Origin: UBA7332 sp051648105
GTDB taxonomy: Bacteria > Bacteroidota > Bacteroidia > Bacteroidales > UBA7332
Direction: 5' to 3'
DNA: 64,000 nucleotides
NCBI GenBank assembly: GCA_051648105.1
Contig: JBOFEN010000101.1
Location: forward strand, 8,367-72,366
Shown here: positions 45,995 through 54,127 of the stretch, one piece after another
How positions within the stretch are numbered: position 1 is the first letter of the stretch
Layout: every line of letters begins with the position of its first letter
Notes under the pieces: model-generated
The model's database searches: none
Seen by the model: only the letters and a program-made list of their open reading frames with translations
What the model was told of the DNA's origin: nothing
Translations under genes and position numbers: made by a program

Positions 45995-46029
45995 AACGCC
46001 CCTGCAAATCTTTTGCAGGGGCGTTTTTT
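45995..46029 (+). terminator. Terminator of the aquaporin gene
   Basis: Perfect 14-bp stem (45995-46008 with 46012-46025, core CGCCCCTGCAAA) followed by a T-run whose last bases are also the first bases of repeat module B2. Confidence 0.95.
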
Positions 46030-46373
46030 GTAAAATACCCAATGCACCATCAAATTTCAAACTCTGTGAGAAAAATATTTGATTTTTCTATCGCCACACT
46101 AATAAATTAACAAGTGGATATCTTCTATTTTACTCCTAAACCATAAATGATGGAGTAGTTCACTTCGAGTTGTGCTTTATCTCTTAATAATGGTGCCTAT
46201 ATTAAGATAATATTTTTTGTGGCGATAGGAACTTGTTGAAACCTATCGCCACACCCTATTGCCACACTTAACTGATTGACAGCCATATGAGGTGGCGATG
46301 TGGCGATAGAAATCATCAAAACTAAGACTCTGTGAGGTGATTTTACCATTTCATTAATAGTGATTTGTTAAAT
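46026..46373 (-). repeat. Repeat module B, copy B2
   Basis: Reverse-strand copy of the module at 5207-5556, sharing both edges. Words on the plus strand: CTATCGCCAC at 46088 and 46243, CTATTGCCAC at 46256, GTGGCGATAG at 46219 and 46300, GTGGCGAT at 46292. A hairpin can form between 46218-46229 and 46242-46252. Outside the edges and words it differs from B1 at many positions. Confidence 0.82.
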
Positions 46374-46720
46374 CGGGTAAGGTTGTTAACTTCTGTCGTG
46401 CTATTATATTTAGCCACTGCCTAATGGTAATTTAGCCTAAGGCTTTCGGGTAGTTAGGCTAAGGCTAATCAAGAGTTAGGCACTGCCTAATTTTGCACTG
46501 AGTTAGGGGTAGGAAGTCACTGAGTTAGGGGTGCAAACTCAAAGGGTTTTACCCCTAAAGGCTGTGACTTTTTGTCCACGGATCTATCTGATGAGAGGTT
46601 CGTTACCACTGCGTCATCTTTTTAATTCATAATGCTGAATGCATAATTGAGGGGAATTATTCATGTAGATCTCGCAGATTACGCAGATCTTTTTTTGCGA
46701 ACGACTATACCCCTAGGCCA

Positions 46721-47070
46721 TTTTGTAAAATCCAAACACACCCATCAAATTTCAAACTCTGTGAGAAAAAATCTGTTTTTTCTGTCTACATCGCTTCAGA
46801 TTAACAGTTTCTATATCTGTTGTTTACATATATATAGTGACGAAGATTGATGAAAGCTTATATATATAGCTATAATTGATAATATCGGACTCTATTTTAA
46901 GATAAAACAGATTGGTGTAGATAGAAACCTATCTACACCCTATCTACATCGCTATCTACACCCGTAAGGAATTGATAAACACCTCCGGTGTAGATAGTGT
47001 AGATAGAAAACATCAAAACTAAGACTCTGTGAGGGATTTTTGTCGTTTCATTAATAGTGATTTGTTAAAT
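46721..47070 (-). repeat. Repeat module A, copy A2
   Basis: Reverse-strand copy of 4478-4830. Words on the plus strand: GTGTAGATAG at 46915, 46988 and 46997; CTATCTACAC at 46929 and 46952; CTATCTACATC at 46940; a changed GTCTACATC near 46784. A perfect hairpin GTGTAGATAG-N4-CTATCTACAC is formed by 46915-46938. The core 46845-46963 has only two differences from A1. Confidence 0.85.
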
Positions 47071-47170
47071 CGGTGTGTTGATTTATGATTTACTACCTTG
47101 CCTAAGTGGTATGCCAATAACTTGGTGCATTAATAATTCCATTTATGGTTGATGGATAATTTATTTAGTG

Positions 47171-47188
47171 TTGTAATAGATATTACAA
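47171..47188. promoter_or_regulatory. Candidate Crp/Fnr-family binding site upstream of ric
   Basis: Perfect palindrome TTGTAATA-GA-TATTACAA. Its centre is about 43 nt upstream of the start predicted from the -7 element at 47209-47216, the position of class II Crp/Fnr activators. Confidence 0.55.
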
Positions 47189-47208
47189 TTAATAGAGAAG
47201 CTAGTATA

Positions 47209-47216
47209 TACTTTTG
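47209..47216 (+). promoter_or_regulatory. -7 promoter element of ric
   Basis: TACTTTTG fits TAnnTTTG, 25 nt before the ATG; no -33 element, as expected for an activated promoter. Confidence 0.5.
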
Positions 47217-47241
47217 TCACATCAACTAAAAATAATGAGTT

Positions 47242-47961
47242 ATGAAAAATTACATAGATAAGAGTGTTGGGCAAATTGTGGCAGAGGATTTTTCTAAGGC
47301 AGCGATATTTGAGAAATATTCAATTGACTTCTGTTGTAATGGTGCTGACTCTTTAGAGGATGCCTGTTTGAAGAGTGGTGTACAAGTAGAGTTAATCATT
47401 AAGGAGCTAAACCAAGAGAGTAGAGATAGTTCTCAAGCGGTGGACTTCCAGGGGTGGCCATTGGATCTACTGAGTGATTATATTCTGAAGTATCACCATA
47501 GAAATATTAGAACTCAGGGTCCAGAGATTTCGACACTTCTCGATAAGGTGTGTAATGCTCACGGGGTTCATCACCCAGAGTTGTTGGAGGTGAGAGAACT
47601 TTTTAATAGATCTATGGAGGATCTATATAGCCACTTAGAGAAGGAGGAGATGATGCTTTTCCCTCATATATATGATATGTTTAACTCTCAACAAGAGGGT
47701 AGAGCATTACCTGATTTCCATTGTGGTACGGTAGCGGCTCCAATATCTGTAATGATGCAAGAGCATAATGCTGAGGGTGAGAGATACTTCCGTATAGCCG
47801 ATCTTACAAATGGTTACCAAGTGCCATCAGATGGTTGTGGTAGTTACAGGCTGCTGATGAACAAACTTAAGGAGTTCAATTTAGATCTACACCAGCATAT
47901 TCATCTTGAGAATAACATTCTTTTCCCTATCGTGTTAGGAATGGAGAGTGGTTCACTATAA
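47242..47961 (+). CDS. ric: Iron-sulphur cluster repair di-iron protein Ric/YtfE/ScdA
   Basis: 239 residues. N-terminal ScdA domain (VGQIVAEDFSKAAIFEKYSIDFCCNG) with the redox Cys pair, then a hemerythrin-like four-helix domain whose di-iron ligands lie in YHHRNIRTQG, HGVHHPEL, HLEKEEMMLFPHI, MMQEHNAEGE and HQHIHLENNILFP. It repairs iron-sulphur clusters damaged by nitric oxide or peroxide, probably by delivering iron. It has a Crp/Fnr-like palindrome in its promoter and converges on a Crp/Fnr-type gene. Confidence 0.95.
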   Translation: MKNYIDKSVGQIVAEDFSKAAIFEKYSIDFCCNGADSLEDACLKSGVQVELIIKELNQESRDSSQAVDFQGWPLDLLSDYILKYHHRNIRTQGPEISTLLDKVCNAHGVHHPELLEVRELFNRSMEDLYSHLEKEEMMLFPHIYDMFNSQQEGRALPDFHCGTVAAPISVMMQEHNAEGERYFRIADLTNGYQVPSDGCGSYRLLMNKLKEFNLDLHQHIHLENNILFPIVLGMESGSL

Positions 47962-47964
47962 AGT

Positions 47965-48003
47965 AATAGCCACCGCCTATTCTTAGGCGGTGGCTATTGT
48001 TAT
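47965..48003. terminator. Bidirectional terminator between ric and the Crp/Fnr gene
   Basis: Perfect 15-bp stem (47965-47979 with 47984-47998, core AGCCACCGCCTA), 4-nt loop, T-rich 3' flank. Confidence 0.9.
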
Positions 48004-48017
48004 TTGAATATAATGGA

Positions 48018-48587
48018 TTACTCCTTAAGATTTGCTCTTATTCTACTTAGTGATTGAGGTGTTACACCAATGAATCCAGCTATCTCCTTTAGTGGCACTT
48101 GTTGAAATATTGATGGCTTCTTTTTCATAAAGGCCAAGTAGCGCTGCTCGGCAGTGAAGTATGATATATTTACAAGTTGGTCATCCATACTCAATATTGT
48201 ATCAACATATAGTTTGTGAAGCCATTTGTTGAAGTTAATTGAGTGGCTTGATAATCTCTCTATTGTATCCCTTTTCATCTCTATGACTGTACTGTCACAT
48301 GAAGCGGTAATAGAGAATCTAGAAGGTTGATTTCTGATGTGTCCCCAAGAAGAGAATATTATCTCTCCTTGAATGGCAAACCATATAGTAAGCTCCTCAC
48401 CTTCACGATCCAAATGTGCTCTCCATACACCCTTTCGGATAAAGTAAATTGAGTCGTCAATATCACCTTTCCTTATTATTATGCCACCTTTGGAGAAGGA
48501 GATTGTTCGTAGGGATTCACGAAGTATGGTTATCTCACCCTCTTCTAATGGAAACTCTCTATTGATACTGTTGATTAAATCTTCCAT
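48018..48587 (-). CDS. Crp/Fnr family transcriptional regulator
   Basis: 189 residues. Cyclic-nucleotide-binding fold (GGIIIRKGDIDDSIYFIRKGVWRAHL, LTIWFAIQGEIIFSSWG) without an obvious cAMP phosphate cassette, a dimerisation helix, and a short C-terminal HTH (VPLKEIAGFIGVTPQSLSRIRANL). No Cys cluster for an Fnr-type iron-sulphur centre is present. Its start overlaps the end of the MATE exporter gene by 29 bases, so the two are translationally coupled. The signal is unknown. Confidence 0.9.
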   Translation of the reverse strand: MEDLINSINREFPLEEGEITILRESLRTISFSKGGIIIRKGDIDDSIYFIRKGVWRAHLDREGEELTIWFAIQGEIIFSSWGHIRNQPSRFSITASCDSTVIEMKRDTIERLSSHSINFNKWLHKLYVDTILSMDDQLVNISYFTAEQRYLAFMKKKPSIFQQVPLKEIAGFIGVTPQSLSRIRANLKE

Positions 48588-49932
48588 TCTTGATATAGTT
48601 GTCTTTAAACAACAAAGTTACAATAATAATGGTTGCAAGAAGGTCACCAACTGCAACAGAGCTCCAGATTCCAGATGTCCCAAATATGCTAGGTAGAGTA
48701 AAGAAGAAAAGAATAGGTAGCACTCCGCGTAGTATTGTCAGGCTTATTGCTCTTTTAACTCTTTCTATACTTGAGTAGTAACCAATGGCTATTACATTTA
48801 TTCCAAAGAATATATAGCCTAGAGCAAATAGAGAGAGCCCTGAATAGGCGTATTGATAGGCGTTGCTACTCTTGTCGTGTAGAAACATAGATATAATATT
48901 CTCATCAAAGTAGCAGAATAGTAGAGTAATAAGTAGTCCAAATACGAGTGCATATATTAGCGATACCATTGCTACCCTGTCCGATCTCTCTTTCTCACCA
49001 CATCCATAGTTGTAACTAATAATAGGCTGTGCAGATTGAGTCATAGCATTAAATACCATGAATATTATAGGGAACATATAACATATGATACTGAATGCAG
49101 CAACACCGTCAGCACCGAGATGATGCATGAATACAAAGTTACCAGTCACAGCCATAATGGCGATAGTCATTTCGCTCAAGCAGGTAGAGATACCTAGCTT
49201 AACCATGTACCAACTATTTCTGATTGTTAGAGCTATACTTCTTCTGCTAATCTTAAGCTTTGCAAATCTCACAGATACCTTTGGATTGAGAAGATATATG
49301 ATAAGTAGTATTGCACTTATAACACCTGCAATGTCAGTTGCTAGAGCTGCACCAAATAGCCCCCATTCGAATGTGAATATGAAAAGGTAGTCTAGTATTA
49401 TATTTATTATTGTGCTAGTAAGCATAGCCCACATTGCATATTGTGGATTTGTTTGGCGTACAAAAAAGGGTAGAGCAATTGTGAATACTGTTAGAGGTAG
49501 TGATATAGCATACCAGAAGAGATATTCACCAGCCATCGCTTTTAGGTAGTCGTTAGAACCGAATAGCATTGCTGTTTGCGTGGGAAATAGAGATACTAAT
49601 ATCGATATTATTGATGATACAATAAATAGTGCAACAGCAGATTGCGTTATATTTATATTGGCTAATCTTGATTTGCCTCGCGAAAGGTTCAGTGATACTA
49701 ATATTCCACCACCCATTCCGAACATCAATCCAATACCAGCAATAATCATAAATAGTGGGGCCGCTATATTCACGGCAGCTAGTGCGTCACTTCCCAATCC
49801 ACGGCCAACAAATACTCCATCCACGACGGTGAAAATAGCTGTCGATATCATACCAAGCATAGCAGGAAAGAACTGTTTGGCAAATAACTTATTTATAGGT
49901 AAACTTCTGAAATCTAATACATCTTGTTGCAT
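48559..49932 (-). CDS. MATE family efflux transporter
   Basis: 457 residues with about 12 membrane helices. The N terminus (KLFAKQFFPAMLGMISTAIFTVVDGVFVGRGLGSDALAAVNIA) and the repeat-half counterpart (LGISTCLSEMTIAIMAVTGNFVFMHHLGADGVAAFSII) are typical of the MATE/NorM-DinF family. It exports cationic drugs or metabolites in exchange for Na+ or H+. First gene of a two-gene operon with the Crp/Fnr regulator, which may control it. Confidence 0.95.
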   Translation of the reverse strand: MQQDVLDFRSLPINKLFAKQFFPAMLGMISTAIFTVVDGVFVGRGLGSDALAAVNIAAPLFMIIAGIGLMFGMGGGILVSLNLSRGKSRLANINITQSAVALFIVSSIISILVSLFPTQTAMLFGSNDYLKAMAGEYLFWYAISLPLTVFTIALPFFVRQTNPQYAMWAMLTSTIINIILDYLFIFTFEWGLFGAALATDIAGVISAILLIIYLLNPKVSVRFAKLKISRRSIALTIRNSWYMVKLGISTCLSEMTIAIMAVTGNFVFMHHLGADGVAAFSIICYMFPIIFMVFNAMTQSAQPIISYNYGCGEKERSDRVAMVSLIYALVFGLLITLLFCYFDENIISMFLHDKSSNAYQYAYSGLSLFALGYIFFGINVIAIGYYSSIERVKRAISLTILRGVLPILFFFTLPSIFGTSGIWSSVAVGDLLATIIIVTLLFKDNYIKNGRFNQQYQ

Positions 49933-49956
49933 TTCTACTTTATTTTATTTGAAATG

Positions 49957-49964
49957 CAAAGGTA
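49957..49964 (-). promoter_or_regulatory. -7 promoter element of the MATE-Crp operon
   Basis: TACCTTTG on the minus strand, 24 nt before the ATG. Confidence 0.55.
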
Positions 49965-50086
49965 AAGCTACTATAATAAGTACCACTTATCAATTGGTAA
50001 TTAATGGTGTTAGCGGCCTAAATACCTTGTTGCTTGAACAATTAAATATATTTATGTGTTAGCTCCTTAATAATATCAATGATGGT

Positions 50087-50230
50087 ATGGGAATTAAGGA
50101 ACGCGCTAAAGAGTTATTTAATAGACTCACTAAAGTAGAAAGGTTTATATTAGTAATAGTTGTCACACTATTCTTATTCTATAACCTTGGCTATATGTTA
50201 GGTAAATTTATTGCTCATTTGACTAACTAA
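50087..50230 (+). CDS. 47-residue single-helix membrane protein
   Basis: ATG 50087 to TAA 50228-50230. A charged N-terminal amphipathic stretch (MGIKERAKELFNRLTKVE) is followed by one membrane helix (FILVIVVTLFLFYNLGYMLG) and a short tail (KFIAHLTN). The positive N-terminal side would stay in the cytoplasm. It ends 7 bases before the alpha/beta hydrolase gene on the same strand, so it is probably cotranscribed with it. No family recognised. The gene is easily missed because of its size. Confidence 0.55.
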   Translation: MGIKERAKELFNRLTKVERFILVIVVTLFLFYNLGYMLGKFIAHLTN

Positions 50231-50237
50231 TTTAGAT

Positions 50238-51230
50238 ATGAAGAGTGTTATTGTATCAATTGTTACTCTTGCAACTCTACTCTCTTGTCAATCAAACGCA
50301 AAAAGAGAGGCTTCAACGGAGGTTAACAAGAGTGTAGAGCAGATTGCAGTTTGGGATAAGTCCTATGGAGGGGCCGACAAATCATACGATAGTGAGCTTC
50401 TGAGATTGAGAGAGGAGGTAGCTCCTAAGTTTGAGAAGCTTGAGTTCATTGATGAGGTGACAGGGCGTACGATGAAGTATAATCTATATATACCAAAAGA
50501 TTATGACGTTGGGCGGAGCTTCCCTCTTGTTCAGTTTATTGCTGATGCTAGTACTGTAGGTAAAGGTATTGACGCGCCACTTAAACAGGGTTATGGTGGT
50601 ATAGTCTGGGCTACAGATGAGTCACAGGCAGAGCACCCATGCTTTGTTTTGGTTCCATCTTTTGAGGGGCCTGAAAGAGCGGTAAATGATCAGTGGGAGA
50701 TTACTCAAGAGTTAGAGATCTCTTATCGCCTACTTATTAATATAATAACTAAGTATGATGTAGATAAGGGTAGGGTATACACCACAGGGCAGTCAATGGG
50801 GGGGATGATATCATTCTTCTTAAATTCTCAATACCCCGATCTTTTTGCAGCATCTATCTTTGTGGGTAGTCAGTGGGATATAAATGTGTTGCAGCCTTTA
50901 GCAAAAAGTAAGTTCATATATATAGTATCCTCAGGTGATGAGAAAGCCTCAAATGGAATGAGCCAAGTGGGTGAGATGCTTACTAAGAGTGGTGTGAAGT
51001 ATGGTGCTGTCGATTTCTCTGCTCGACTACCTCAGTTAGAGCAGGATGCAAAGGTGCAGGATATGCTCAAAGAGGGCAATAGGATAAACTTCATCTCTTT
51101 CACCAAGGGAACAGTAATCCCTGAGGGTAGCCTCGAGATGAAGGGTGCACCCGAACATATGTACTCATTTGATTATGCCTATAAGTTGAAGAGTGTTAGA
51201 GATTGGTTATTCTCTCAAAGGAGAGATTGA
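50238..51230 (+). CDS. Alpha/beta hydrolase (esterase/peptidase-like lipoprotein)
   Basis: 330 residues. Lipoprotein signal (VTLATLLSCQSN). The alpha/beta hydrolase core has the nucleophile elbow GQSMGGMISFF near residue 180, with FIDEVTGRTMKYNLYIPKDYD at the start of the fold and a candidate catalytic His in GAPEHMYSFDYAY near 310. Related proteins are annotated as dienelactone hydrolase-like or prolyl oligopeptidase-like phospholipase/carboxylesterases. The substrate is unknown. Exported and lipid-anchored. Confidence 0.85.
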   Translation: MKSVIVSIVTLATLLSCQSNAKREASTEVNKSVEQIAVWDKSYGGADKSYDSELLRLREEVAPKFEKLEFIDEVTGRTMKYNLYIPKDYDVGRSFPLVQFIADASTVGKGIDAPLKQGYGGIVWATDESQAEHPCFVLVPSFEGPERAVNDQWEITQELEISYRLLINIITKYDVDKGRVYTTGQSMGGMISFFLNSQYPDLFAASIFVGSQWDINVLQPLAKSKFIYIVSSGDEKASNGMSQVGEMLTKSGVKYGAVDFSARLPQLEQDAKVQDMLKEGNRINFISFTKGTVIPEGSLEMKGAPEHMYSFDYAYKLKSVRDWLFSQRRD

Positions 51231-51304
51231 GGTGCCTAATTCTAGAATAGAATCTCTTTATTCACTCCATAGAGAAACTTATTAGTTATCTTTGAGCCAT
51301 AGAA

Positions 51305-52069
51305 TTGAATTTTATGAATAGATACATAATCATTATTATAGCAGCACTATTAGCTTCTTGTAGCCCTGCTAGTAAGATGTCGGATAAGTTAGAGGGTAAC
51401 TGGATTGAGGTTATGCCTTTTAGTCTTGATGTGGTTGAGGGAGTGACTCTAGAGCCTGGTGGTATTGCCAAATCTATTGGTATGGCAACCCTGCAATATG
51501 AGAGATGGGAGAGTAAGGACAGTACTCTTATATTATGGGGTAAGAGTATAGGTAATGGTCAGACAATAGATTTCTCTGATACGCTCAAGATCATCTCTAT
51601 CTCAGAGGATTCTCTTTCGTTAGAGAAGTTTGGCAGATATAGATTTAACTACTATAAAGTACCATCATTGGAAGATATGAAACCCTTTGATGTAAGGGAT
51701 TCACTTTGGAGGGTTGATCATACTTCTGAGATTGAGACAAGAGTATATAATGGAGTTATACCAAATCAGTCGTGTGTTGAGCTAAAGCACTCATTGACAA
51801 TCTACAATTATAAGGGTTCGGGTGATGGAGTATATAAGTTGACTACAACCTTCGGATCGTTCAATGAGAAGAGCTCTTCAAGCAATAGTTATGGAAGGGT
51901 TTATACTCTAAGAGGAGATAAAGAGAATATAGATGCCACTACCTATGAATTAATACCTTTCGGTGGTGGTGAGAACCTCTATTTTAGGTATCAATCCGAC
52001 TCACTAGTTGTTCTTAATAAGGAGTTAGAGCAGATGATGCCAAACTCAATATTTAAAGAAGTGAAATAG
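51305..52069 (+). CDS. Lipocalin/NlpE-like lipoprotein
   Basis: 254 residues (the start could be 51305 or the ATG at 51314). Lipoprotein signal (IIIIAALLASCSP). The first half has a lipocalin-like pattern (LEGNWIEVMP...LEPGGIAKSIGMATLQYERW...DSLSL). The second half (CVELKHSLTIYNYKGSGDGVYKLTTTFGS) resembles the NlpE N-terminal domain common in Bacteroidota envelope proteins, without the CxxC of E. coli NlpE. It probably sits in the envelope; a ligand or stress-sensing role is only inferred. Confidence 0.65.
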   Translation: MNFMNRYIIIIIAALLASCSPASKMSDKLEGNWIEVMPFSLDVVEGVTLEPGGIAKSIGMATLQYERWESKDSTLILWGKSIGNGQTIDFSDTLKIISISEDSLSLEKFGRYRFNYYKVPSLEDMKPFDVRDSLWRVDHTSEIETRVYNGVIPNQSCVELKHSLTIYNYKGSGDGVYKLTTTFGSFNEKSSSSNSYGRVYTLRGDKENIDATTYELIPFGGGENLYFRYQSDSLVVLNKELEQMMPNSIFKEVK

Positions 52070-52089
52070 AAATTACTCTATTAGAGAAA

Positions 52090-52119
52090 AAAAGCCTCAC
52101 CTTTCTAGGTGAGGCTTTT
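52090..52119. terminator. Bidirectional terminator
   Basis: Perfect 13-bp stem AAAAGCCTCACCT / AGGTGAGGCTTTT with a TTCT loop, between convergent genes. Confidence 0.9.
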
Positions 52120-52122
52120 CTG

Positions 52123-52704
52123 TTAATAAGAGAATCCACTCTTGTAAATGTTTGACTCTTTCAGGGGTGTTAGTTGCCCAATCATTGTCATTCTTCTTGA
52201 GTTAAAAGTTGGGTAGATTGTTGCCTCAGCTTTATTAGAATTTCCATATAGCATTATCTCTACTTTAGCTGTTATAGCTATACCAGAGACATCCATTTGT
52301 AGTTTTACAATACCCTTTCTGTCTCTTGTGATCTCTAGATTTCTTACATAACCCTCTACGGTTACTCCCCCCATTTGGTTAGGTCCCCCCATTGCTGAAT
52401 TCGAAGCAATCTGTACCACTGCTTTATCACCATTAACTGAAATGAAGTTTATAATACTACTTACAGGAAAACTGTCTCCTCTCTTAAGGTAGATCATATC
52501 AGCCTCTAGTACAAACTCTGAGGAGTCCAAAGCCTCTACAGCCTTTTCATATAACATTTTATCGTAAGCTGCTCTCTCTTGTTTTGCTTTTGCTTTAGCC
52601 TCCTTTTTTGCAGCCTTAGCCTCACTTTTTGTTTGCTCTTGTGAGAAGATAAAGCTAGTGTTTAAGAGTAGTAGACTTAATACCACAAAAATATAGGTTC
52701 TCAT
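52123..52704 (-). CDS. DUF4251 domain-containing exported protein
   Basis: 193 residues from ATG 52704 (MRTYIFVVLSLLLLNTSFIFSQ, a signal peptide). A Lys/Ala/Glu-rich helix (about 25-50) precedes the DUF4251 beta domain: SSEFVLEADMIYLKRGDSFPVSSIINFISVNG, then GPNQMGGVTVEGYVRNLEI. The family is common in Bacteroidota and its role is unknown. The frame extends to 52740, but that start would bury the signal peptide. Confidence 0.85.
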   Translation of the reverse strand: MRTYIFVVLSLLLLNTSFIFSQEQTKSEAKAAKKEAKAKAKQERAAYDKMLYEKAVEALDSSEFVLEADMIYLKRGDSFPVSSIINFISVNGDKAVVQIASNSAMGGPNQMGGVTVEGYVRNLEITRDRKGIVKLQMDVSGIAITAKVEIMLYGNSNKAEATIYPTFNSRRMTMIGQLTPLKESNIYKSGFSY

Positions 52705-52855
52705 AATAGTTTGGTTTATATCCGTTGTAACATAGAACAAATCAGAGTGTTAATTGTTTATGTGGGATTTGTTTGAGTGATAGTATAGTATTACTTTTGA
52801 CAATTAAAATGATTTGAATTATAAATATTTAGGATAGATTTTTAATGTACTTATT

Positions 52856-54064
52856 ATGAGATTGAACCTTTACTCTTCTTTACTTATTCTTTTTTCTATA
52901 ATATTCAGTAGCGTTAAAGCAGAGGATAGAATTGACACAACATATTTTGATAAAGATTGGAAAGTGATTAATAATAAGCAGTTTGCTGATTATTATAGGT
53001 ATTCTCTTATTCCTGAGAATAGTAATTCAAAGAAGATTTTTAGAAGTTATTATTTTACTGGTGAGCTTGAGTCAATAGGCGGCTTTATATCTTTGAGTGA
53101 TACGAATGACTCTCTTTCAGTTTTTGAAGGGGAGGTTATTGGGTATTTTAGAAATGGGAAGATGTCATATAAACGCATATATAGTGATGGTAAAGCTAAT
53201 GGTGTATTTATTGATTATAGTGAAGATGAGTTGATAAAATGTCAAGGCACATTACTTGACGGAGAGCTAAATGGGTTATATACTGAGTTTTATAAAGATG
53301 GGGGATTTATGCAGATTGAGTATCTTAATGGAAGACCCAAGTATGATTACTACCTTATGAGTAATGTTGAAGGATATATGCTAAGATATTCAGTATTTGA
53401 TGATAGCCCTATTTGGGAGCAGCCAATTATTGATGAGCGTAAAACTGACTATAGAGACGGTAAACAATGGCAGTTTTATAATAAAAACGGGTTGATGGTT
53501 GCGATTTCAAATACACCAATAAAGGATTATGGAAGTTGGCATAAAGTAGATATACTTATTACAAATAACTCAAAGGAGATATTAGAGTTTGATAGTGATA
53601 GCCTTTCATCATATTCAATTAATAAGTATGGATCACCTACATTATTACCTGTTTGGTCAAGTGATATGTATTTGGCGAAGGTGAGAAGAGTTCAGAATGT
53701 TAACACAGCAATAGGAATAATATCAGATGGGCTGGCGGCATCATTTGCAGGACAATCAACCTCGATTTCTTATACAAATAGTCCAGGAAAAACTGGGACT
53801 GCAATAACTAGAACATATAGCTATAATTCAGCTGTTGCTTATCAAACTCAGGTTCTTTCACGTAGTTGGCTTTCATCTGTTGAAAATCAGCAGATGAACA
53901 TACGAGATATAAAAGAGCAGGGCTATTTAAAAAGGAATACGATTTATCCAGGAGAAACAATATCAGGTTACATTCATATCGAAAGGATTTCATGGGATAG
54001 ACTATATGTAAATCTTAAGATGAATGATATAACCTATATGTTTGATTGGAATAATAAAAGGTAA
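52856..54064 (+). CDS. Exported protein with MORN/YwqK-like repeats
   Basis: 402 residues. Signal peptide (LYSSLLILFSIIFSSVKA). Residues about 60-165 form MORN/YwqK-type repeats: FEGEVIGYFRNGKMSYKRIYSDGKANGVF, CQGTLLDGELNGLYTEFYKDGGFMQIEYLNGRP. The C-terminal 200 residues form an unrecognised beta-rich domain with a Gly/Ser/Thr-rich stretch (AGQSTSISYTNSPGKTGT). YwqK-like proteins are sometimes called antitoxins, but here the exported location argues for an envelope role. Confidence 0.7.
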   Translation: MRLNLYSSLLILFSIIFSSVKAEDRIDTTYFDKDWKVINNKQFADYYRYSLIPENSNSKKIFRSYYFTGELESIGGFISLSDTNDSLSVFEGEVIGYFRNGKMSYKRIYSDGKANGVFIDYSEDELIKCQGTLLDGELNGLYTEFYKDGGFMQIEYLNGRPKYDYYLMSNVEGYMLRYSVFDDSPIWEQPIIDERKTDYRDGKQWQFYNKNGLMVAISNTPIKDYGSWHKVDILITNNSKEILEFDSDSLSSYSINKYGSPTLLPVWSSDMYLAKVRRVQNVNTAIGIISDGLAASFAGQSTSISYTNSPGKTGTAITRTYSYNSAVAYQTQVLSRSWLSSVENQQMNIRDIKEQGYLKRNTIYPGETISGYIHIERISWDRLYVNLKMNDITYMFDWNNKR

Positions 54065-54097
54065 TCATCTCAATAGCTATTGTCTACTATCTTTTGT

Positions 54098-54105
54098 TAG
54101 CTTTG
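54098..54105 (+). promoter_or_regulatory. -7 promoter element of oxyR
   Basis: TAGCTTTG fits TAnnTTTG, 23 nt before the ATG. Confidence 0.45.
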
Positions 54106-54127
54106 CGTATAACATAAATCCTAATAG

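Larger units (their letters stand above)
46026..47072 (-). repeat. Composite non-coding repeat, copy 2 (inverted)
   Basis: Inverted relative of 4478-5556, read on the minus strand as module A (47070-46721), linker (46720-46374) and module B (46373-46026). The linker keeps the same landmarks: an AT-rich stretch near 46660-46690, the segment near 46560-46630, TTAGGCAGTGCCTAA at 46485-46499 on the minus strand, and a changed pair of words (TTAGCCTTAGCCTAA type) at 46429-46470. No credible gene is present in the 1.26-kb gap between aqpZ and ric; a 67-residue plus-strand frame at 46647-46850 is judged spurious. Confidence 0.85.
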
